From Mixta tenebrionis (GTDB lineage Bacteria; Pseudomonadota; Gammaproteobacteria; Enterobacterales; Enterobacteriaceae), in the NCBI RefSeq assembly GCF_006517625.1, contig NZ_VHQI01000010.1, forward strand, positions 1 through 64,000: a stretch of DNA of 64,000 nt, written 5' to 3'. Under the pieces are notes generated by a model. It searched no databases and had not been told where the DNA came from. It was given only the letters and a program-made list of their open reading frames with translations. Shown in pieces: positions 1 to 11,356 of the stretch. Numbering within the stretch: the stretch's first letter is position 1; each line of letters opens with the position of its first letter. A program made the translations under genes and the position numbers.

Positions 1-30
1 AACGACCAGAAATCTACCGTAGCCAGAAAA

Positions 31-58
31 GGAAAAAGCCCCGCTTTGCAGCGAGGCC
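31..58 (-). terminator. Intrinsic terminator of tRNA-Phe
   Basis: On the minus strand GCCTCGCT and AGCGGGGC pair around a short loop and are followed directly by TTTTTCC. It lies 11 nt beyond the tRNA-Phe 3' end, so it most likely ends that transcript. Confidence 0.75.
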
Positions 59-68
59 TTATGAATAT

Positions 69-144
69 TGGTGCCCGGACTCGGAATCGAACCAAGGACA
101 CGGGGATTTTCAATCCCCTGCTCTACCGACTGAGCTATCCGGGC
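69..144 (-). tRNA. pheU: tRNA-Phe (GAA)
   Basis: A 76-nt cloverleaf on the minus strand begins GCCCGGATAGCTCAG and ends in an encoded CCA. The GCCCGGA/TCCGGGC acceptor stem, the GGTTCGATTCC T-arm and the anticodon loop TTGAAAA (anticodon GAA) are all visible. In E. coli, pheU sits at the same place beside yjdC-dsbD. Confidence 0.97.
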
Positions 145-154
145 AACGGGGCGA

Positions 155-183
155 ATTAAACCGTAAAGGCCGGCAAGCGTCAA
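155..183 (-). promoter_or_regulatory. Promoter of tRNA-Phe
   Basis: Read on the minus strand, TTGACG (-35, 178-183) and TTTAAT (-10, 155-160) are separated by exactly 17 nt. A GC-rich discriminator (TCGCCCC) follows, which is typical of stable-RNA promoters under stringent control. Transcription would start a few bases upstream of the tRNA. Confidence 0.8.
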
Positions 184-253
184 CGGCTTTCTACGAAAAA
201 GTTGCCGAAATGCAGCCGATCGTCTGCTTTTCAGGCAATGCGATGAAAAAATG

Positions 254-832
254 TCAGGTTAACGCGCCGTTGCGACGGCAAAGCGCAATGTGCAGCACAT
301 CTTCCGCCAGCCGGCGTGCGGTGGCGATATCCTGCTGGTTGCGCTTCACCAGCAGCTTGCTCAGGCAGCCCTCCAGAATCAGCTCCATCTGATCGGCTAC
401 CAGCGTGGGGTTATCGGCGCCCAACAGCGTCAGCAGCTCATGGGTATATTGCCAGGAGGCGCGCTTTTGCTGCTCCGCCAGCTGATGCACCGGGTGATCC
501 GGCTGCGGATAAAAACTGCAGGCGGCGATAAACAGACAGCCGGGAAATCGCCCGTTGCCAACTGATTCCTCCAGAACCTTATAGCGCGCCAGCAGCTTTT
601 GTCCGGGGCTCAGCGTCTCATCCAGCAACAGCTGGCGGCGCCAGCTGTCAATCTGCTGACCGTGGTAGCGAAGGGCATCGTACAGTAAAGCGTCGCGATT
701 GGGCCAAAAGCGCTGCAGCTGCGCATAAGGCATGGCGATCTCTGTCGCCAGCTCTTCCAGCGAAACCGTGCCCGCCAGGCCGTTAAGTTCCAGCACGTTA
801 AGTGCGTGATCGAGTACCTGTTCACGTTGCAC
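254..832 (-). CDS. yjdC: TetR/AcrR-type transcriptional regulator YjdC
   Basis: This is a TetR-family DNA-binding protein of about 192 aa, closely resembling E. coli YjdC. The N-terminal helix-turn-helix contains [20 protein letters not shown], followed by the ligand/dimer domain with [13 protein letters not shown]. The frame extends upstream to an ATG at 886. The GTG at 830-832 is preferred because AGGAGGAG lies just upstream and the resulting length matches E. coli. It follows dsbD on the same strand with a 75-nt gap, as in E. coli, where it may be cotranscribed. The regulated genes and the ligand are unknown. Confidence 0.88.
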   Translation of the reverse strand: MQREQVLDHALNVLELNGLAGTVSLEELATEIAMPYAQLQRFWPNRDALLYDALRYHGQQIDSWRRQLLLDETLSPGQKLLARYKVLEESVGNGRFPGCLFIAACSFYPQPDHPVHQLAEQQKRASWQYTHELLTLLGADNPTLVADQMELILEGCLSKLLVKRNQQDIATARRLAEDVLHIALCRRNGALT

Positions 833-907
833 GTAAGACTCCTCCTGTAAGCGTTCCTCTACCGGTAAATCGGGAGTCACGTTCATTGAACCTGACTCCA
901 GTGTCGT

Positions 908-2623
908 TTACCGCGCCAGTTTCTGCAAATGCGCGCGAAAGGCCGCCGCGTCAAGATAGCCGGTGATGCGCGAGCCGGGGATCTCATGGCCGTGGGCATC
1001 GAAGAACAGAATCGTCGGCAGCCCCAGTACCTGCAGATGTTGCAGCAGCGCGCTGTCCTGCGCGTTATTGGCGGTCACGTCCGCCTGCAGCAATTTTACC
1101 TGCGCCAGCTGCTGCTGCACGCCGGCATTGCTAAAGGTATATTTGCTGAACTCTTTACAGGCGACGCACCAGTCAGCGTAGAGATCGAGCATAGCGATCT
1201 CGCCCTGGGCGCTGTTAAGCTGCGCATTTAATTGATCGACAGTGCTGATAGCGGTGAAGTTCAGCCCGGCATGCGGCGCCGTGGCCGTTTCGCTGCCAAA
1301 CACCCACTCCTGTAAAGGACGCGCGCCGGTTAACGCCGCCAGCAGCAGCAGCACCTGTACCGCTCGCATCCAGCCGCGCTGCGCGCGCAGGCTAACGATA
1401 AACGCCCAGGAGAAAAAGCTTACCGCCAGCAGGCTCCAGAGTCGTAATCCCCAGCTGTCGCCGACGATGCGTTCCAGCAGAAACACCGGCAGCGCCAGAA
1501 TCACAAAGCCGAATCCCTCTTTTACCGTCTGCATCCAGGGGCCGCTTTTAGGCAGTAGCCGGTTGCCAAACAGCGTAACGGCAATCAGCGGCAGCCCCAT
1601 GCCGAAGGCGTAAAGCCACAGCGTGCCGGCGCCCGCCAGCAGGTTGCCGCTCTGGGCGATATAAAGCAGGATGGCGCTGAGCGGCGCGGTGGTGCAGGGC
1701 GAGCAAATCAATCCCGCCAGCGCGCCCATCAGAAATACGCCCGGCAGCGATCCGCCCCGTTGGCGATTGCTCCACAACGTCAGGCGTGTTTGCAGGCTGG
1801 CGGGCAGCTGCAGGCTAAACAGGCCAAACATTGATAGCGCCAGCAATACAAACGCCAGCGACAGCGCAATCAATACCCAGGGATGCTGCAGCGCCGCCTG
1901 GAAGCGTAATCCAGCCGCTGCGACTACCATTCCCATCAGCGTATAGGTCAGCGCCATACCCTGCACGTAAACCATCGACAGCGCCAGCAGGCGTCCCATC
2001 GAGAGCTGACGGTTGCCGCCAAGAATGATGCCGGAAATCAGCGGATACATCGGCAGTACGCAGGGCGTAAAGGCCACGCCGATGCCGATCAACAGCGCCC
2101 ACAGCGGAGAGAAGGGAAGCGGCGTACTCTGAGGAGCTGCAGATAACGGCGCGGGGTTTTCCACCGCAGAGGCGGTACTGGATGCGTTAACCGCATTAAG
2201 CGGGATCACGCGCGTCTCAGGCGGATAACAAAAGCCCGCCGCCGCACAGCCCTGATAGCGCAATGTTACGCTGGAGCGATCGGCCGCCTGCCGGATAGTC
2301 ACCGGCACCGTCAGATCCTGCGGATAGATTTCGCTTTTGCCGTAGAACTCATCCTCATGCGGCTGGCCCGGCGGCAGCTGTAGCGGAGCCAGCGTCGCCT
2401 GCTGCGCCGTCAGGCTAATCTGCTGGCGATAAAGATAGTAGCCGGGCTTCACCTGCCAGCGCAGCGTCAGCCGATCGCCCTGCTGGCTAAAATCAAAGGA
2501 AAAGGCCTGGTCTACCGGCACAAACTGCGAGCGCGCGCCGTTATCAAACAGGCCCGCCTGCGTTGAGGGGCTGAGCAGGATGCTAAACAGCAGAAAGATT
2601 AACGAAGCGATGCGCTGAGCCAT
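908..2623 (-). CDS. dsbD: Thiol:disulfide interchange protein DsbD
   Basis: DsbD passes electrons from cytoplasmic thioredoxin across the inner membrane to periplasmic DsbC, DsbG and CcmG. The 571-aa protein (E. coli 565) has a signal peptide ending near THQAG-type residues (STQAG). The periplasmic alpha domain carries the redox pair in [14 protein letters not shown]. Eight transmembrane helices follow, with the conserved cysteines in [11 protein letters not shown] and [11 protein letters not shown]. The C-terminal thioredoxin-like gamma domain has WCVAC near residue 485. All six catalytic cysteines are present. The gene overlaps the end of cutA by 25 nt, so the two are probably translationally coupled. 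Confidence 0.97.
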   Translation of the reverse strand: MAQRIASLIFLLFSILLSPSTQAGLFDNGARSQFVPVDQAFSFDFSQQGDRLTLRWQVKPGYYLYRQQISLTAQQATLAPLQLPPGQPHEDEFYGKSEIYPQDLTVPVTIRQAADRSSVTLRYQGCAAAGFCYPPETRVIPLNAVNASSTASAVENPAPLSAAPQSTPLPFSPLWALLIGIGVAFTPCVLPMYPLISGIILGGNRQLSMGRLLALSMVYVQGMALTYTLMGMVVAAAGLRFQAALQHPWVLIALSLAFVLLALSMFGLFSLQLPASLQTRLTLWSNRQRGGSLPGVFLMGALAGLICSPCTTAPLSAILLYIAQSGNLLAGAGTLWLYAFGMGLPLIAVTLFGNRLLPKSGPWMQTVKEGFGFVILALPVFLLERIVGDSWGLRLWSLLAVSFFSWAFIVSLRAQRGWMRAVQVLLLLAALTGARPLQEWVFGSETATAPHAGLNFTAISTVDQLNAQLNSAQGEIAMLDLYADWCVACKEFSKYTFSNAGVQQQLAQVKLLQADVTANNAQDSALLQHLQVLGLPTILFFDAHGHEIPGSRITGYLDAAAFRAHLQKLAR

Positions 2624-2922
2624 GACAGGTAATCACTCTCTCCATGTTGTACCGGTAACACCAGCAGTTCGGGCGTATCGTAAGGATGTTCCGCTTTCAG
2701 CAGATCGATTAACGCCTGCTGATGGGTAACATCGCTTTTAAACAACAGCTGCGCTTCGCTGGCGGTTTCGCGCCGGCCCTGCCAGAGATAATAGGAGGTT
2801 GCGCCGGGCAGCACGGTAACGCAGGCGGCCAGCCGGGCAGATAGCGCTTTATCCGCCAGCTGTTCGGCGTGCTGTGCATCAGGCGCGGTGCAAAGAACAA
2901 TGACTGCGGTTGAATGTGTCAT
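2599..2922 (-). CDS. cutA: Divalent-cation tolerance protein CutA
   Basis: CutA is a small trimeric protein linked to copper and divalent metal tolerance; its exact role is unsettled. The 107-aa product carries the family core [19 protein letters not shown] and [13 protein letters not shown], and ends in [11 protein letters not shown] as in E. coli. The ATG at 2920-2922 is chosen over an upstream TTG (2949) because AGGAG lies 7 nt before it. The gene overlaps the dsbD start by 25 nt and forms a unit with dsbD and yjdC. Confidence 0.95.
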   Translation of the reverse strand: MTHSTAVIVLCTAPDAQHAEQLADKALSARLAACVTVLPGATSYYLWQGRRETASEAQLLFKSDVTHQQALIDLLKAEHPYDTPELLVLPVQHGESDYLSWLSASLR

Positions 2923-3017
2923 GACCTGCTCCTGTGTGGAAAAGGGCAATCATAGCACGATGGGGCGGGCGGCAAGTAAACAGGCGTAACCCGGCGGCGC
3001 CGGGTTAGCCGGCGCGT

Positions 3018-4319
3018 TTACAGCACCAAATGACCGAAAAGAAAACCGAAGGCTACCGATAAGACGATGGCGAGCGTGCCGGGAATAAGGAAAGAGTGAT
3101 TGAAAACATACTTACCGATGCGCGTGGAGCCGGTATCATCCATCTCGACCGCCGCCAGCAGCGTAGGATAGGTAGGCAGTACAAACAGCGCGGAGACCGC
3201 GGCGAACGAGGCGACGGCGGTAACTGGCGATACGCCCAGCATCAGCGCCGCCGGCATCAGCGCCTTGGCGGTGGCCGCCTGCGAATAGAGCAGGGTAGAG
3301 GCGAAAAAGAGAACCAGCGCCAGCATCCACGGATAGTGGTTCAGCAGCTCGCCCGCCAGCGTCTGAATATCGTTAATATGCCCTTTCACAAAGGTATCGC
3401 CCAGCCAGGCCACGCCCATCACGCAAATACAGGCGCTCATCCCCGATTTAAAGGTGCTGGCGCTGAGAATTTCGCTGGTGTTGACCTTACAGCTCAGGCA
3501 GATCAGCGTGGCGATGGTGAGCATAAACACCACAATCGCCTCATTACGCGGCAGCACCGGATTCTGAATCAGGCCGACGTTTTCGCTGATGGCCGTTGCG
3601 TAGAGCATAACCGCCAGTATGCCGATCAGGAACAGCAGCACGGCGCGTTTCGCTCCCGGCTTCTCGGTGAACACGCTGGAGCCGCGCAGCGTGACTTCGC
3701 CTTTAGCCAGACGCGCCTGGTAGATCGGATCGTCCTGCAGCTCTTTGCCGAGGAAGTTTGTGATCAGCGCCGCGACGAAAATCGCCGCCATGGTGGAGGG
3801 AATCGCCACCGCCAGCAGGCCTAAATAGCTGATGCCGCGTGGTTCAAGGATGCCGGCGAAAAACACCACGGCGGCAGAGATAGGCGAGGCGGTAATGGCA
3901 ATCTGCGAGGCGACCACGGCCACGGAGAGCGGACGCGAAGGACGAACGCCCTGTTCTTTGGCAACCTCGGCAATCACCGGCAGCGTGGAGAAGGCGGTAT
4001 GACCGGTTCCCGCCAGGATGGTCATCAGGTAGGTTACCAGCGGCGCCAGGAAGGTAACGTAGCGCGGATGCTTGCGCAGCAGCCGCTCGGCCAGGCTGAC
4101 CAGATAATCCATGCCGCCCGCTACCTGCATCGCCGCGATCGCGGCGATCACCGCCATAATAATTTCAATCACGTCGAAAGGTATGGCGCCCGGTTTCATC
4201 TGACACAGCAGCGCCAGCGCCAGCACCCCCAGGCCGCCGGCAAACCCGATGCCGATGCCGCCCAGCCTGGCGCCCAGATAGATCGCCAGCAGGACGATAA
4301 TCAGCTCTATCCCCACCAT
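3018..4319 (-). CDS. dcuA: Anaerobic C4-dicarboxylate transporter DcuA
   Basis: This inner-membrane antiporter exchanges aspartate, fumarate, malate and succinate. The 433-aa length equals E. coli DcuA. The sequence is almost entirely hydrophobic helices, with family segments such as ILAGTGHTAFSTLPVIAEVA and ASPISAAVVFFAG. It lies downstream of aspA, separated by a terminator, as in E. coli, where aspA-dcuA are transcribed together with partial termination between. AspA makes fumarate and DcuA exchanges it for succinate, which links this locus to the frd operon at 30.2-33.5 kb. Confidence 0.97.
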   Translation of the reverse strand: MVGIELIIVLLAIYLGARLGGIGIGFAGGLGVLALALLCQMKPGAIPFDVIEIIMAVIAAIAAMQVAGGMDYLVSLAERLLRKHPRYVTFLAPLVTYLMTILAGTGHTAFSTLPVIAEVAKEQGVRPSRPLSVAVVASQIAITASPISAAVVFFAGILEPRGISYLGLLAVAIPSTMAAIFVAALITNFLGKELQDDPIYQARLAKGEVTLRGSSVFTEKPGAKRAVLLFLIGILAVMLYATAISENVGLIQNPVLPRNEAIVVFMLTIATLICLSCKVNTSEILSASTFKSGMSACICVMGVAWLGDTFVKGHINDIQTLAGELLNHYPWMLALVLFFASTLLYSQAATAKALMPAALMLGVSPVTAVASFAAVSALFVLPTYPTLLAAVEMDDTGSTRIGKYVFNHSFLIPGTLAIVLSVAFGFLFGHLVL

Positions 4320-4374
4320 AAATTGACTCCTTAAAAATAATGCTAAAACGTCGTTAAAAATTTGTGTGGTATCG

Positions 4375-4412
4375 CAATAAAAAAGGCACGTCGTTCAGGG
4401 AACAGACGTGCC
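4375..4412 (-). terminator. Terminator between aspA and dcuA
   Basis: Read on the minus strand, GGCACGTC (4412-4405) pairs with GACGTGCC (4392-4385) around a 12-nt loop and is followed by TTTTTTATT. It sits 22 nt after the aspA stop. It probably reduces rather than abolishes read-through into dcuA. Confidence 0.85.
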
Positions 4413-4434
4413 TTCAATGGCTCAATCGCTGGGA

Positions 4435-5871
4435 TTAATTTTCGCTTTCATCAGTATAGCGCTTCGCTTTATAAACCGGGCGCATCAGGTTAGGAACGGA
4501 AAATATTTCGTCCAGCTCGGCTTCGGTGAGCAGGCCGCGCTCCAGTACCACTTCACGTACGCTTTTACCGGTTTCCGCGCAGATTTTACCGACGATATCA
4601 CCGTTGTGATGCCCGATATAGGGGTTCAGATAGGTGACGATGCCGATAGAGTTAAACACGTAAGCTTCACAGATCGCCTTGTTCGCCGTGATGCCGTTAA
4701 CGCATTTTTCCAGCAGGTTATAGCAGGCGTTGGTCAGAATATGCACGGATTCGAACATCGCCTGACCGATAACCGGCTCCATTACGTTCAGCTGCAGCTG
4801 GCCCGCTTCAGAAGCCATGGTCACCGTGGCGTCGTTGCCGATAACCTTAAAGCAGACCTGGTTAACCACCTCAGGGACTACCGGATTAACCTTGGCGGGC
4901 ATAATTGAAGAGCCGGCCTGCAGCTCCGGCAGATTAATTTCATTCAGCCCGGCGCGCGGGCCGGAAGAGAGCAGGCGTAAATCGTTGCAGATTTTCGACA
5001 GCTTTACCGCCAGTCGTTTCAGCGCAGAGTGCACCATAACGTAGGCGCCGCAGTCCGAGGTGGCTTCAATCAGGTCCTCCGCCGGCGTGACCGGCAGCCC
5101 GCTGACCTCCGCCAGCCGCTGCACCGCCAGCTGCTGGTAGCCATCCGGAGTGTTGAGGCGCGTACCGATCGCCGTCGCGCCGAGGTTTACCTCCAGCAGC
5201 AGCTCCGCGGTGCGGGTAATATTTTTAATCTCTTCGTTCAGCAGCACGTTGAAAGCGTGGAACTCCTGGCCCAGCGTCATCGGCACCGCATCCTGTAACT
5301 GGGTGCGCCCCATTTTCAGAATGGCGGCAAACTCGGCGGCTTTACGTTCGAAACCCTCGCCCAGCAGAGCGATCGCATCCAGCAGTTTTAAAATCGAGGC
5401 GTAGACCGCAATGCGAAAACCGGTAGGATAGGCGTCGTTGGTGGACTGGCATTTATTCACATGATCGTTGGGGTTAAGGTACTGATATTCCCCTTTCTGA
5501 TGTCCCATCAGCTCCAGGCCGATATTAGCCAGCACCTCGTTGGTGTTCATATTTACCGAGGTGCCGGCGCCGCCCTGATAAACGTCAACCGGAAACTGAT
5601 CCATACATTTGCCGTTATTCAGCACCTCGTCGCAGGCCTGAATAATGGCGTCGGCAACGTTGCGCGGGATGGTTTGCAGCTCTTTATTCGCTAACGCCGC
5701 CGCTTTCTTTACCATCACCATGCCGCGTACAAACTCTGGGATATCGCTGATTTTGTGGCTGCTGATACAAAAATTTTCAATCGCACGCAGAGTATGAATA
5801 CCGTACCAGGCATCTGCCGGTACTTCGCGCATGCCCAGCAGGTCTTCTTCGATACGAATGTTATTTGCCAT
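4435..5871 (-). CDS. aspA: Aspartate ammonia-lyase (aspartase)
   Basis: Aspartase converts L-aspartate reversibly to fumarate and ammonia, feeding fumarate respiration and ammonia supply. The 478-aa length equals E. coli AspA. The fumarase/aspartase signature [12 protein letters not shown] is intact, with the catalytic serine loop, and substrate-contact segments [12 protein letters not shown] and TSTDAYPT-like [10 protein letters not shown] are present. An AAGG Shine-Dalgarno precedes the ATG. The upstream region carries an FNR-like and a CRP-like palindrome, fitting anaerobic and catabolite control known for aspA in E. coli. Confidence 0.98.
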   Translation of the reverse strand: MANNIRIEEDLLGMREVPADAWYGIHTLRAIENFCISSHKISDIPEFVRGMVMVKKAAALANKELQTIPRNVADAIIQACDEVLNNGKCMDQFPVDVYQGGAGTSVNMNTNEVLANIGLELMGHQKGEYQYLNPNDHVNKCQSTNDAYPTGFRIAVYASILKLLDAIALLGEGFERKAAEFAAILKMGRTQLQDAVPMTLGQEFHAFNVLLNEEIKNITRTAELLLEVNLGATAIGTRLNTPDGYQQLAVQRLAEVSGLPVTPAEDLIEATSDCGAYVMVHSALKRLAVKLSKICNDLRLLSSGPRAGLNEINLPELQAGSSIMPAKVNPVVPEVVNQVCFKVIGNDATVTMASEAGQLQLNVMEPVIGQAMFESVHILTNACYNLLEKCVNGITANKAICEAYVFNSIGIVTYLNPYIGHHNGDIVGKICAETGKSVREVVLERGLLTEAELDEIFSVPNLMRPVYKAKRYTDESEN

Positions 5872-5952
5872 GGGAACCTTCTTGTTAGAGCTACCGGTTA
5901 CATCATTACTGGTGATGCATTCATAGTGTCATATAAAGCGCGCGCCGATAAG

Positions 5953-5966
5953 TTGACGTTTATCAG
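5953..5966 (-). promoter_or_regulatory. FNR-like site upstream of aspA
   Basis: TTGAC-GTTT-ATCAG matches the FNR consensus TTGAT-N4-ATCAA at 8 of 10 positions. It is about 82 nt before the aspA start. A TATGAA-type -10 near 5920-5925 would put the site roughly at -45, compatible with class II activation. Regulation is inferred. Confidence 0.45.
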
Positions 5967-6053
5967 CCCGGCTGCACGATGATAGGCATAAGAGAACGAA
6001 ATATCTGAGCAGCGATCGTGATTCAGAACAGTTAATGCGTCCTGTTATCTTTT

Positions 6054-6070
6054 TTGTGATGCGATCACAA
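6054..6070. promoter_or_regulatory. CRP-like palindrome upstream of aspA
   Basis: TTGTGAT-GCG-ATCACAA is an almost perfect 17-bp inverted repeat. It contains TGTGA and TCACA half-sites 5 bp apart, whereas canonical CRP sites have 6. It may be a CRP site with shortened spacing or the operator of another regulator. Confidence 0.4.
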
Positions 6071-6266
6071 CTTAATCCGGCGGGCGCGCAGAAAATCGAC
6101 CGCGCTGGTTGAAAAGTAGCGGAGCGAGCCCCATCTCTCTGTTTTACCCGGCGCGGCGCCCTGCAGGCAGCAAACTTAACGCCTGTTCCGCGCCTTCGTC
6201 TTAGTTACTGAACCGCATTCCGCCGCTGTGCCGCAGGCGTGGCGGCCCGACTGAAAGGAGAATACG

Positions 6267-6728
6267 GTGCGCTGGTTACCGTTATTACTACTGTTTTTAT
6301 TCGCCTGGATCGAGATTTCGCTGTTTATCCAGGTGGCGCACGTCTTAGGCGTGTTGATGACCATGCTGCTGGTAATCTTTACCTCCTGTATCGGCGTTTC
6401 GCTGGTAAAAAACCAGGGGGTGAAAAACTTTATGCTGATGCAGCAGAAGCTGGCGCAGGGCGAGAGCCCGGCGGCGGAGATGATCAAAAGCGTATCGTTG
6501 ATTATCGCCGGTTTTTTGCTGCTGCTGCCGGGCTTCTTTACCGATTTCCTCGGCCTGCTGCTGCTATTGCCGCCGGTGCAAAAGCACCTGACGCTGAAGC
6601 TGATGCCGCATCTGCGCGTCTGGCGCGGACCGGGCGCAGGGCCTGACAGCGGCTATACCATGGAGGGCGAATACGAGCGCAAAGACAGCGATCGTATCGG
6701 CCACGACGACGATCGCCGCGATCGCTGA
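6267..6728 (+). CDS. fxsA: Membrane protein FxsA
   Basis: FxsA is a small inner-membrane protein whose overproduction relieves exclusion of phage T7 by the F plasmid; its normal role is unknown. The 153-aa sequence begins MRWLPLLLLFLFAWIEIS and has several hydrophobic helices, including PGFFTDFLGLLLLLPPVQ, then a charged C-terminal tail (GEYERKDSDRIG). The start is GTG, preceded by AAGGAG. It is monocistronic and followed by an intrinsic terminator. E. coli yjeH, normally next, is absent here. Confidence 0.95.
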   Translation: MRWLPLLLLFLFAWIEISLFIQVAHVLGVLMTMLLVIFTSCIGVSLVKNQGVKNFMLMQQKLAQGESPAAEMIKSVSLIIAGFLLLLPGFFTDFLGLLLLLPPVQKHLTLKLMPHLRVWRGPGAGPDSGYTMEGEYERKDSDRIGHDDDRRDR

Positions 6729-6740
6729 TATTTCTGACTC

Positions 6741-6772
6741 AGGGTGAAGGTGCGAACCATCACCCTTTTTTC
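6741..6772 (+). terminator. Terminator of fxsA
   Basis: AGGGTGA and TCACCCT pair around a 12-nt loop and are followed by a run of Ts, 13 nt after the fxsA stop. Confidence 0.85.
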
Positions 6773-6835
6773 TTCAGGGGGTTAGCCGTATCGGCAAAAT
6801 TCACTGCGGGCTAAAAAATTTTTTTTGCTTTGCCC

Positions 6836-6864
6836 CTTGAAAGCGTTTGCCGCTGTCCCTATCT
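6836..6864 (+). promoter_or_regulatory. Sigma-32 heat-shock promoter of groSL
   Basis: CTTGAAA (6836-6842) is the sigma-32 -35 consensus. A -10 resembling CCCCATNT (CCCTATCT, 6857-6864) follows after 14 nt. This matches the layout of the E. coli groE heat-shock promoter, so RpoH control of groSL is expected. Confidence 0.85.
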
Positions 6865-6920
6865 CTTGAGCCACGAGGCCGGAAGCCCCATAAGCCCGGC
6901 GTTCATCCCAAAATGACTGA

Positions 6921-7241
<321 letters not shown>

Positions 7242-7274
7242 TTACGCGAAAATCCATCGAACATACGAATTTAA

Positions 7275-8933
<1,659 letters not shown>

Positions 8934-8971
8934 TACGACCTACGTCGTATCGTCTGTCGTCTGGGCCCCTG

Positions 8972-9003
8972 GGCGAGTATCAACTAAAGCGTTGATGCTC
9001 GCC
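8972..9003 (+). other. Stable hairpin in the groL 3' region
   Basis: GGCGAG-T-ATCAAC pairs with GTTGAT-G-CTCGCC around a 6-nt loop; the single non-Watson-Crick position is a possible G-U. A second short hairpin, GCCGCC-TC-GGCGGC, follows at 9001-9014. Neither has a T run, so they are more likely RNA-stabilising or processing structures than terminators. Confidence 0.5.
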
Positions 9004-9034
9004 GCCTCGGCGGCCAGTAACGCCAACACGAACG

Positions 9035-9086
9035 ATGCCCGATGTTGCAGCAGATAAATTTTTGCTGCCGTCGGGCATTTTTTTTG
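9035..9086 (+). terminator. Terminator of groSL
   Basis: ATGCCCGA and TCGGGCAT form the outer stem, GCAGCA and TGCTGC the inner one, followed by a run of eight Ts. It lies about 100 nt after the groL stop. Confidence 0.85.
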
Positions 9087-9179
9087 GTTAAAACGCAGCG
9101 CTGGCTTCAGGCTAAGGGGAAAGCGTCGGCTACGGATGGTAAAGCAGACTTCTGATGCCGCTGGCGCGTGGCCTGTCCG

Positions 9180-10160
9180 TTATCCATGCGAACTGGCGCG
9201 TACCACCAGGTTTACCGGCAGCAGGGTATTGCTTTCCTGCGTCTCTTCCAGCAGCAGCTGTAAGGCTTTCTGGCCCAGCAGCTGTTTATCTACCGCAATG
9301 GTGGTTAACGCAGGCTGCGCCCAGGCGGCGGATTCGATGTCATCAAACCCCACCAGAGCGATATCTTCCGGCACCCGCAATCCGCGCTGAGCGCAGACGC
9401 GCAGTACCAGCAACGCCGCCGCGTCGTTATAGGCGAAGATCGCATCAGGAGGTTCCGGCAGGTCCAACAGTTCATTGATGGCCTGAATCAGCGACTGCTC
9501 GGTATCCAGCTGGGGAGGTGCTATCGCTTCATACTCCGGCGACATCAGCAGCTGCGCCTCATACAGCGCCTGCCGGTAGCCTTTTTCGCGCTGGCGGATA
9601 CTGTAGTGGGAGAGCGTGCTCGCGAGGAAGGCGATGCGTGAACGCCCCTGCTCCAGCAGGTGCCGCGTCGCCAGATAACCGCCCTGCATGTTGTCGGGGT
9701 TCACGCACGGCAGGCCCGGCGCATAGAGATCGACCAGCACCAGCGGAAGTTTCAGCTGTTGAAGGAGCGCCAGCAGCTCAGGTTCAAAAAAACCGGCGCA
9801 GATTAAGGCGTCCGGCTGATGCAGCATAACCTGATCGCTGATGGCGTCCGCCGGACCAAGAGAAAGAAAGCTAAGCGCGATGCCCTGAGCGCGGCATTGC
9901 TCTTCAATGCTGAGAAAGAGCCGCGAGTAGAAGGGCAGCGCCCGGCTGATATTGTGCTGACGGTGCAGCAGAAACAGCACGCGCTTCAGTTTATCGCTAC
10001 GCAGGCGGGAGAAGTCATATCCCTGCTGCTCCGCTGCGGCAATAATGCGCCGCCGGGTCTCTTCGCGCAGGCCAGGCTGGCCTTTCAGGGCGCGGGAAAC
10101 CGCGCCTGGCGAAACGCCGCAGGCCCCGGCGATATCCCTGATCCTTACTGATTTAGCCAT
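9180..10160 (-). CDS. LacI/GalR-family transcriptional regulator
   Basis: A LacI-type repressor of 326 aa. The N-terminal helix-turn-helix is typical (IRDIAGACGVSPGAVSRALK), followed by the hinge helix and a periplasmic-binding-protein-like effector domain. That domain includes AIFAYNDAAALLVLRV and the family segment VGFDDIESAAWAQPALTTI near the C terminus. It lies 20 nt downstream of a ROK kinase gene on the same strand and probably shares its transcript. The shared 11.1-11.4 kb control region contains palindromes suited to this family. The substrate of the regulon, and so the inducer, is unknown. An AGAGAG sequence precedes the ATG. Confidence 0.92.
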   Translation of the reverse strand: MAKSVRIRDIAGACGVSPGAVSRALKGQPGLREETRRRIIAAAEQQGYDFSRLRSDKLKRVLFLLHRQHNISRALPFYSRLFLSIEEQCRAQGIALSFLSLGPADAISDQVMLHQPDALICAGFFEPELLALLQQLKLPLVLVDLYAPGLPCVNPDNMQGGYLATRHLLEQGRSRIAFLASTLSHYSIRQREKGYRQALYEAQLLMSPEYEAIAPPQLDTEQSLIQAINELLDLPEPPDAIFAYNDAAALLVLRVCAQRGLRVPEDIALVGFDDIESAAWAQPALTTIAVDKQLLGQKALQLLLEETQESNTLLPVNLVVRASSHG

Positions 10161-10180
10161 TCATCTCTCTTTTATTCCTG

Positions 10181-11101
10181 CTACGCCGTGGAGAGGGGCT
10201 GCGGAAGCTGCGCGCCAAGCCAGGCCGCGCCGCGAACGCCGCTGCTGTCGCCATGGCGGGCGCGGACAATCGGCGTGCGGCACCGCTGCCCAAACACATA
10301 TTGCGCCACCCGTTCCTGCAGCCTCGGATAGAGCTGCTCAACGTTAGATACGCCGCCGCCCAAAACAATCACATCGGGGTCCAGCGTATTAATAATGCTG
10401 GCCAGCGCCCGCGCCAGTTGATCCCGGTAATTCTCCCACAGCAGCAGCGTCCGCGTCTCGCCAGCGCTTAGCTGAGCGATAATTTCCGGCACCTTAGCAT
10501 GTTTAGTAAATCTTTGGAAATATTGCCGCTGCAGGCCGCTGCCGGAGATAAAACTTTCGATGCAGTTTATCTGGCCGCAGTAGCAGGGCGCCGCTGCGCC
10601 GTCATTTTCAGGACGGTAGCGGGGCAGGGCGTTATGGCCCCATTCGCCTGCGCAAGCGTTAGGGCCGGTAATAAGCTGTTTATTAATGCATAAGCCGCCG
10701 CCGCAGCCGGTGCCGAGAATCACCCCGAATACCAGACCGTATGGCTGGCCGCTGCCGTCAAGCGCTTCTGACAGGGTAAAACAGTTAGCGTCGTTGGCGA
10801 CAGAAACCGGCCTTCTCAGGCGCTGCTCCAGCTCTGCGGCAAAGGGCCGCTGGTTAAGCACCAGAATATTTGAATTTTTAATCAGGCCGGCCTCATCCAG
10901 CGCGCCGGGAATACCCACCCCGACAGAAACCGGCTGGCCGACCGCCCTGCTGGCGCCGGCGATAATATTGATAACGGCGGTAAAAAAATCCTCGTAGCGC
11001 TGCGTTGGCGTTGCGTAACGCTGGCGATAGCGCGTTTTGCCTTCATTATCCAGCACGACGGCTTCAATTTTTGTGCCGCCAATATCAAGTCCTAACTTCA
11101 T
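10181..11101 (-). CDS. ROK-family sugar kinase, Mak (fructokinase)-like
   Basis: This is an ATP-dependent sugar kinase of 306 aa in the ROK family. The N-terminal phosphate-binding loop LGLDIGGTKIEAVVLD is present, as is the substrate/catalytic segment VANDANCFTLSEALDG. The zinc-binding motif GEWGHN...CYCGQINCIESFISG and the C-terminal GDSSGVRGAAWL follow. Similarity is highest to E. coli Mak (manno/fructokinase), but the in vivo sugar cannot be read from sequence. It lies upstream of the LacI gene and divergent from the oxidoreductase operon, so it is probably part of the same catabolic regulon. Confidence 0.88.
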   Translation of the reverse strand: MKLGLDIGGTKIEAVVLDNEGKTRYRQRYATPTQRYEDFFTAVINIIAGASRAVGQPVSVGVGIPGALDEAGLIKNSNILVLNQRPFAAELEQRLRRPVSVANDANCFTLSEALDGSGQPYGLVFGVILGTGCGGGLCINKQLITGPNACAGEWGHNALPRYRPENDGAAAPCYCGQINCIESFISGSGLQRQYFQRFTKHAKVPEIIAQLSAGETRTLLLWENYRDQLARALASIINTLDPDVIVLGGGVSNVEQLYPRLQERVAQYVFGQRCRTPIVRARHGDSSGVRGAAWLGAQLPQPLSTA

Positions 11102-11152
11102 GATTTCCGCCTCTGTAACGACTCTGCGATTCAGGAGCGTAAGCCTGGATCT

Positions 11153-11169
11153 TTTGTTTACTAAACAAA
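11153..11169. promoter_or_regulatory. Palindromic operator candidate 1
   Basis: TTTGTTTACTAAACAAA is a perfect 17-bp palindrome centred on a C. It lies 52 nt before the ROK kinase start. Its core TTGTTTACTAAA recurs at 11357. Both copies sit in the divergent region next to a LacI-family gene. Confidence 0.6.
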
Positions 11170-11356
11170 TAGAGGAGGATCACAAAACCTATTAAAAAGG
11201 CCTGAATGTACGCGAAAACGCGCCATAAAAGCGTTTTACCGCGGCAGGATCACAAATATTTGCTGCTGTTTAATAAAAACCTGGATGCAGTTCACATTGA
11301 TCCGATTAAGCGCTAGGCAACCCCCGGACCATCCGTCACGATTCGAACCAGTTTCC

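Larger units (their letters stand above)
5872..6266. other. Divergent aspA/fxsA intergenic region
   Basis: This 395-bp stretch carries the control regions of aspA (minus) and fxsA (plus) and no gene that I can support. The FNR-like and CRP-like sites are listed separately. In E. coli the same divergent arrangement exists. Confidence 0.6.

Noticed and set aside
833-886. Upstream ATG for yjdC
   Set aside because: The GTG at 832 has an excellent Shine-Dalgarno and reproduces the E. coli length.
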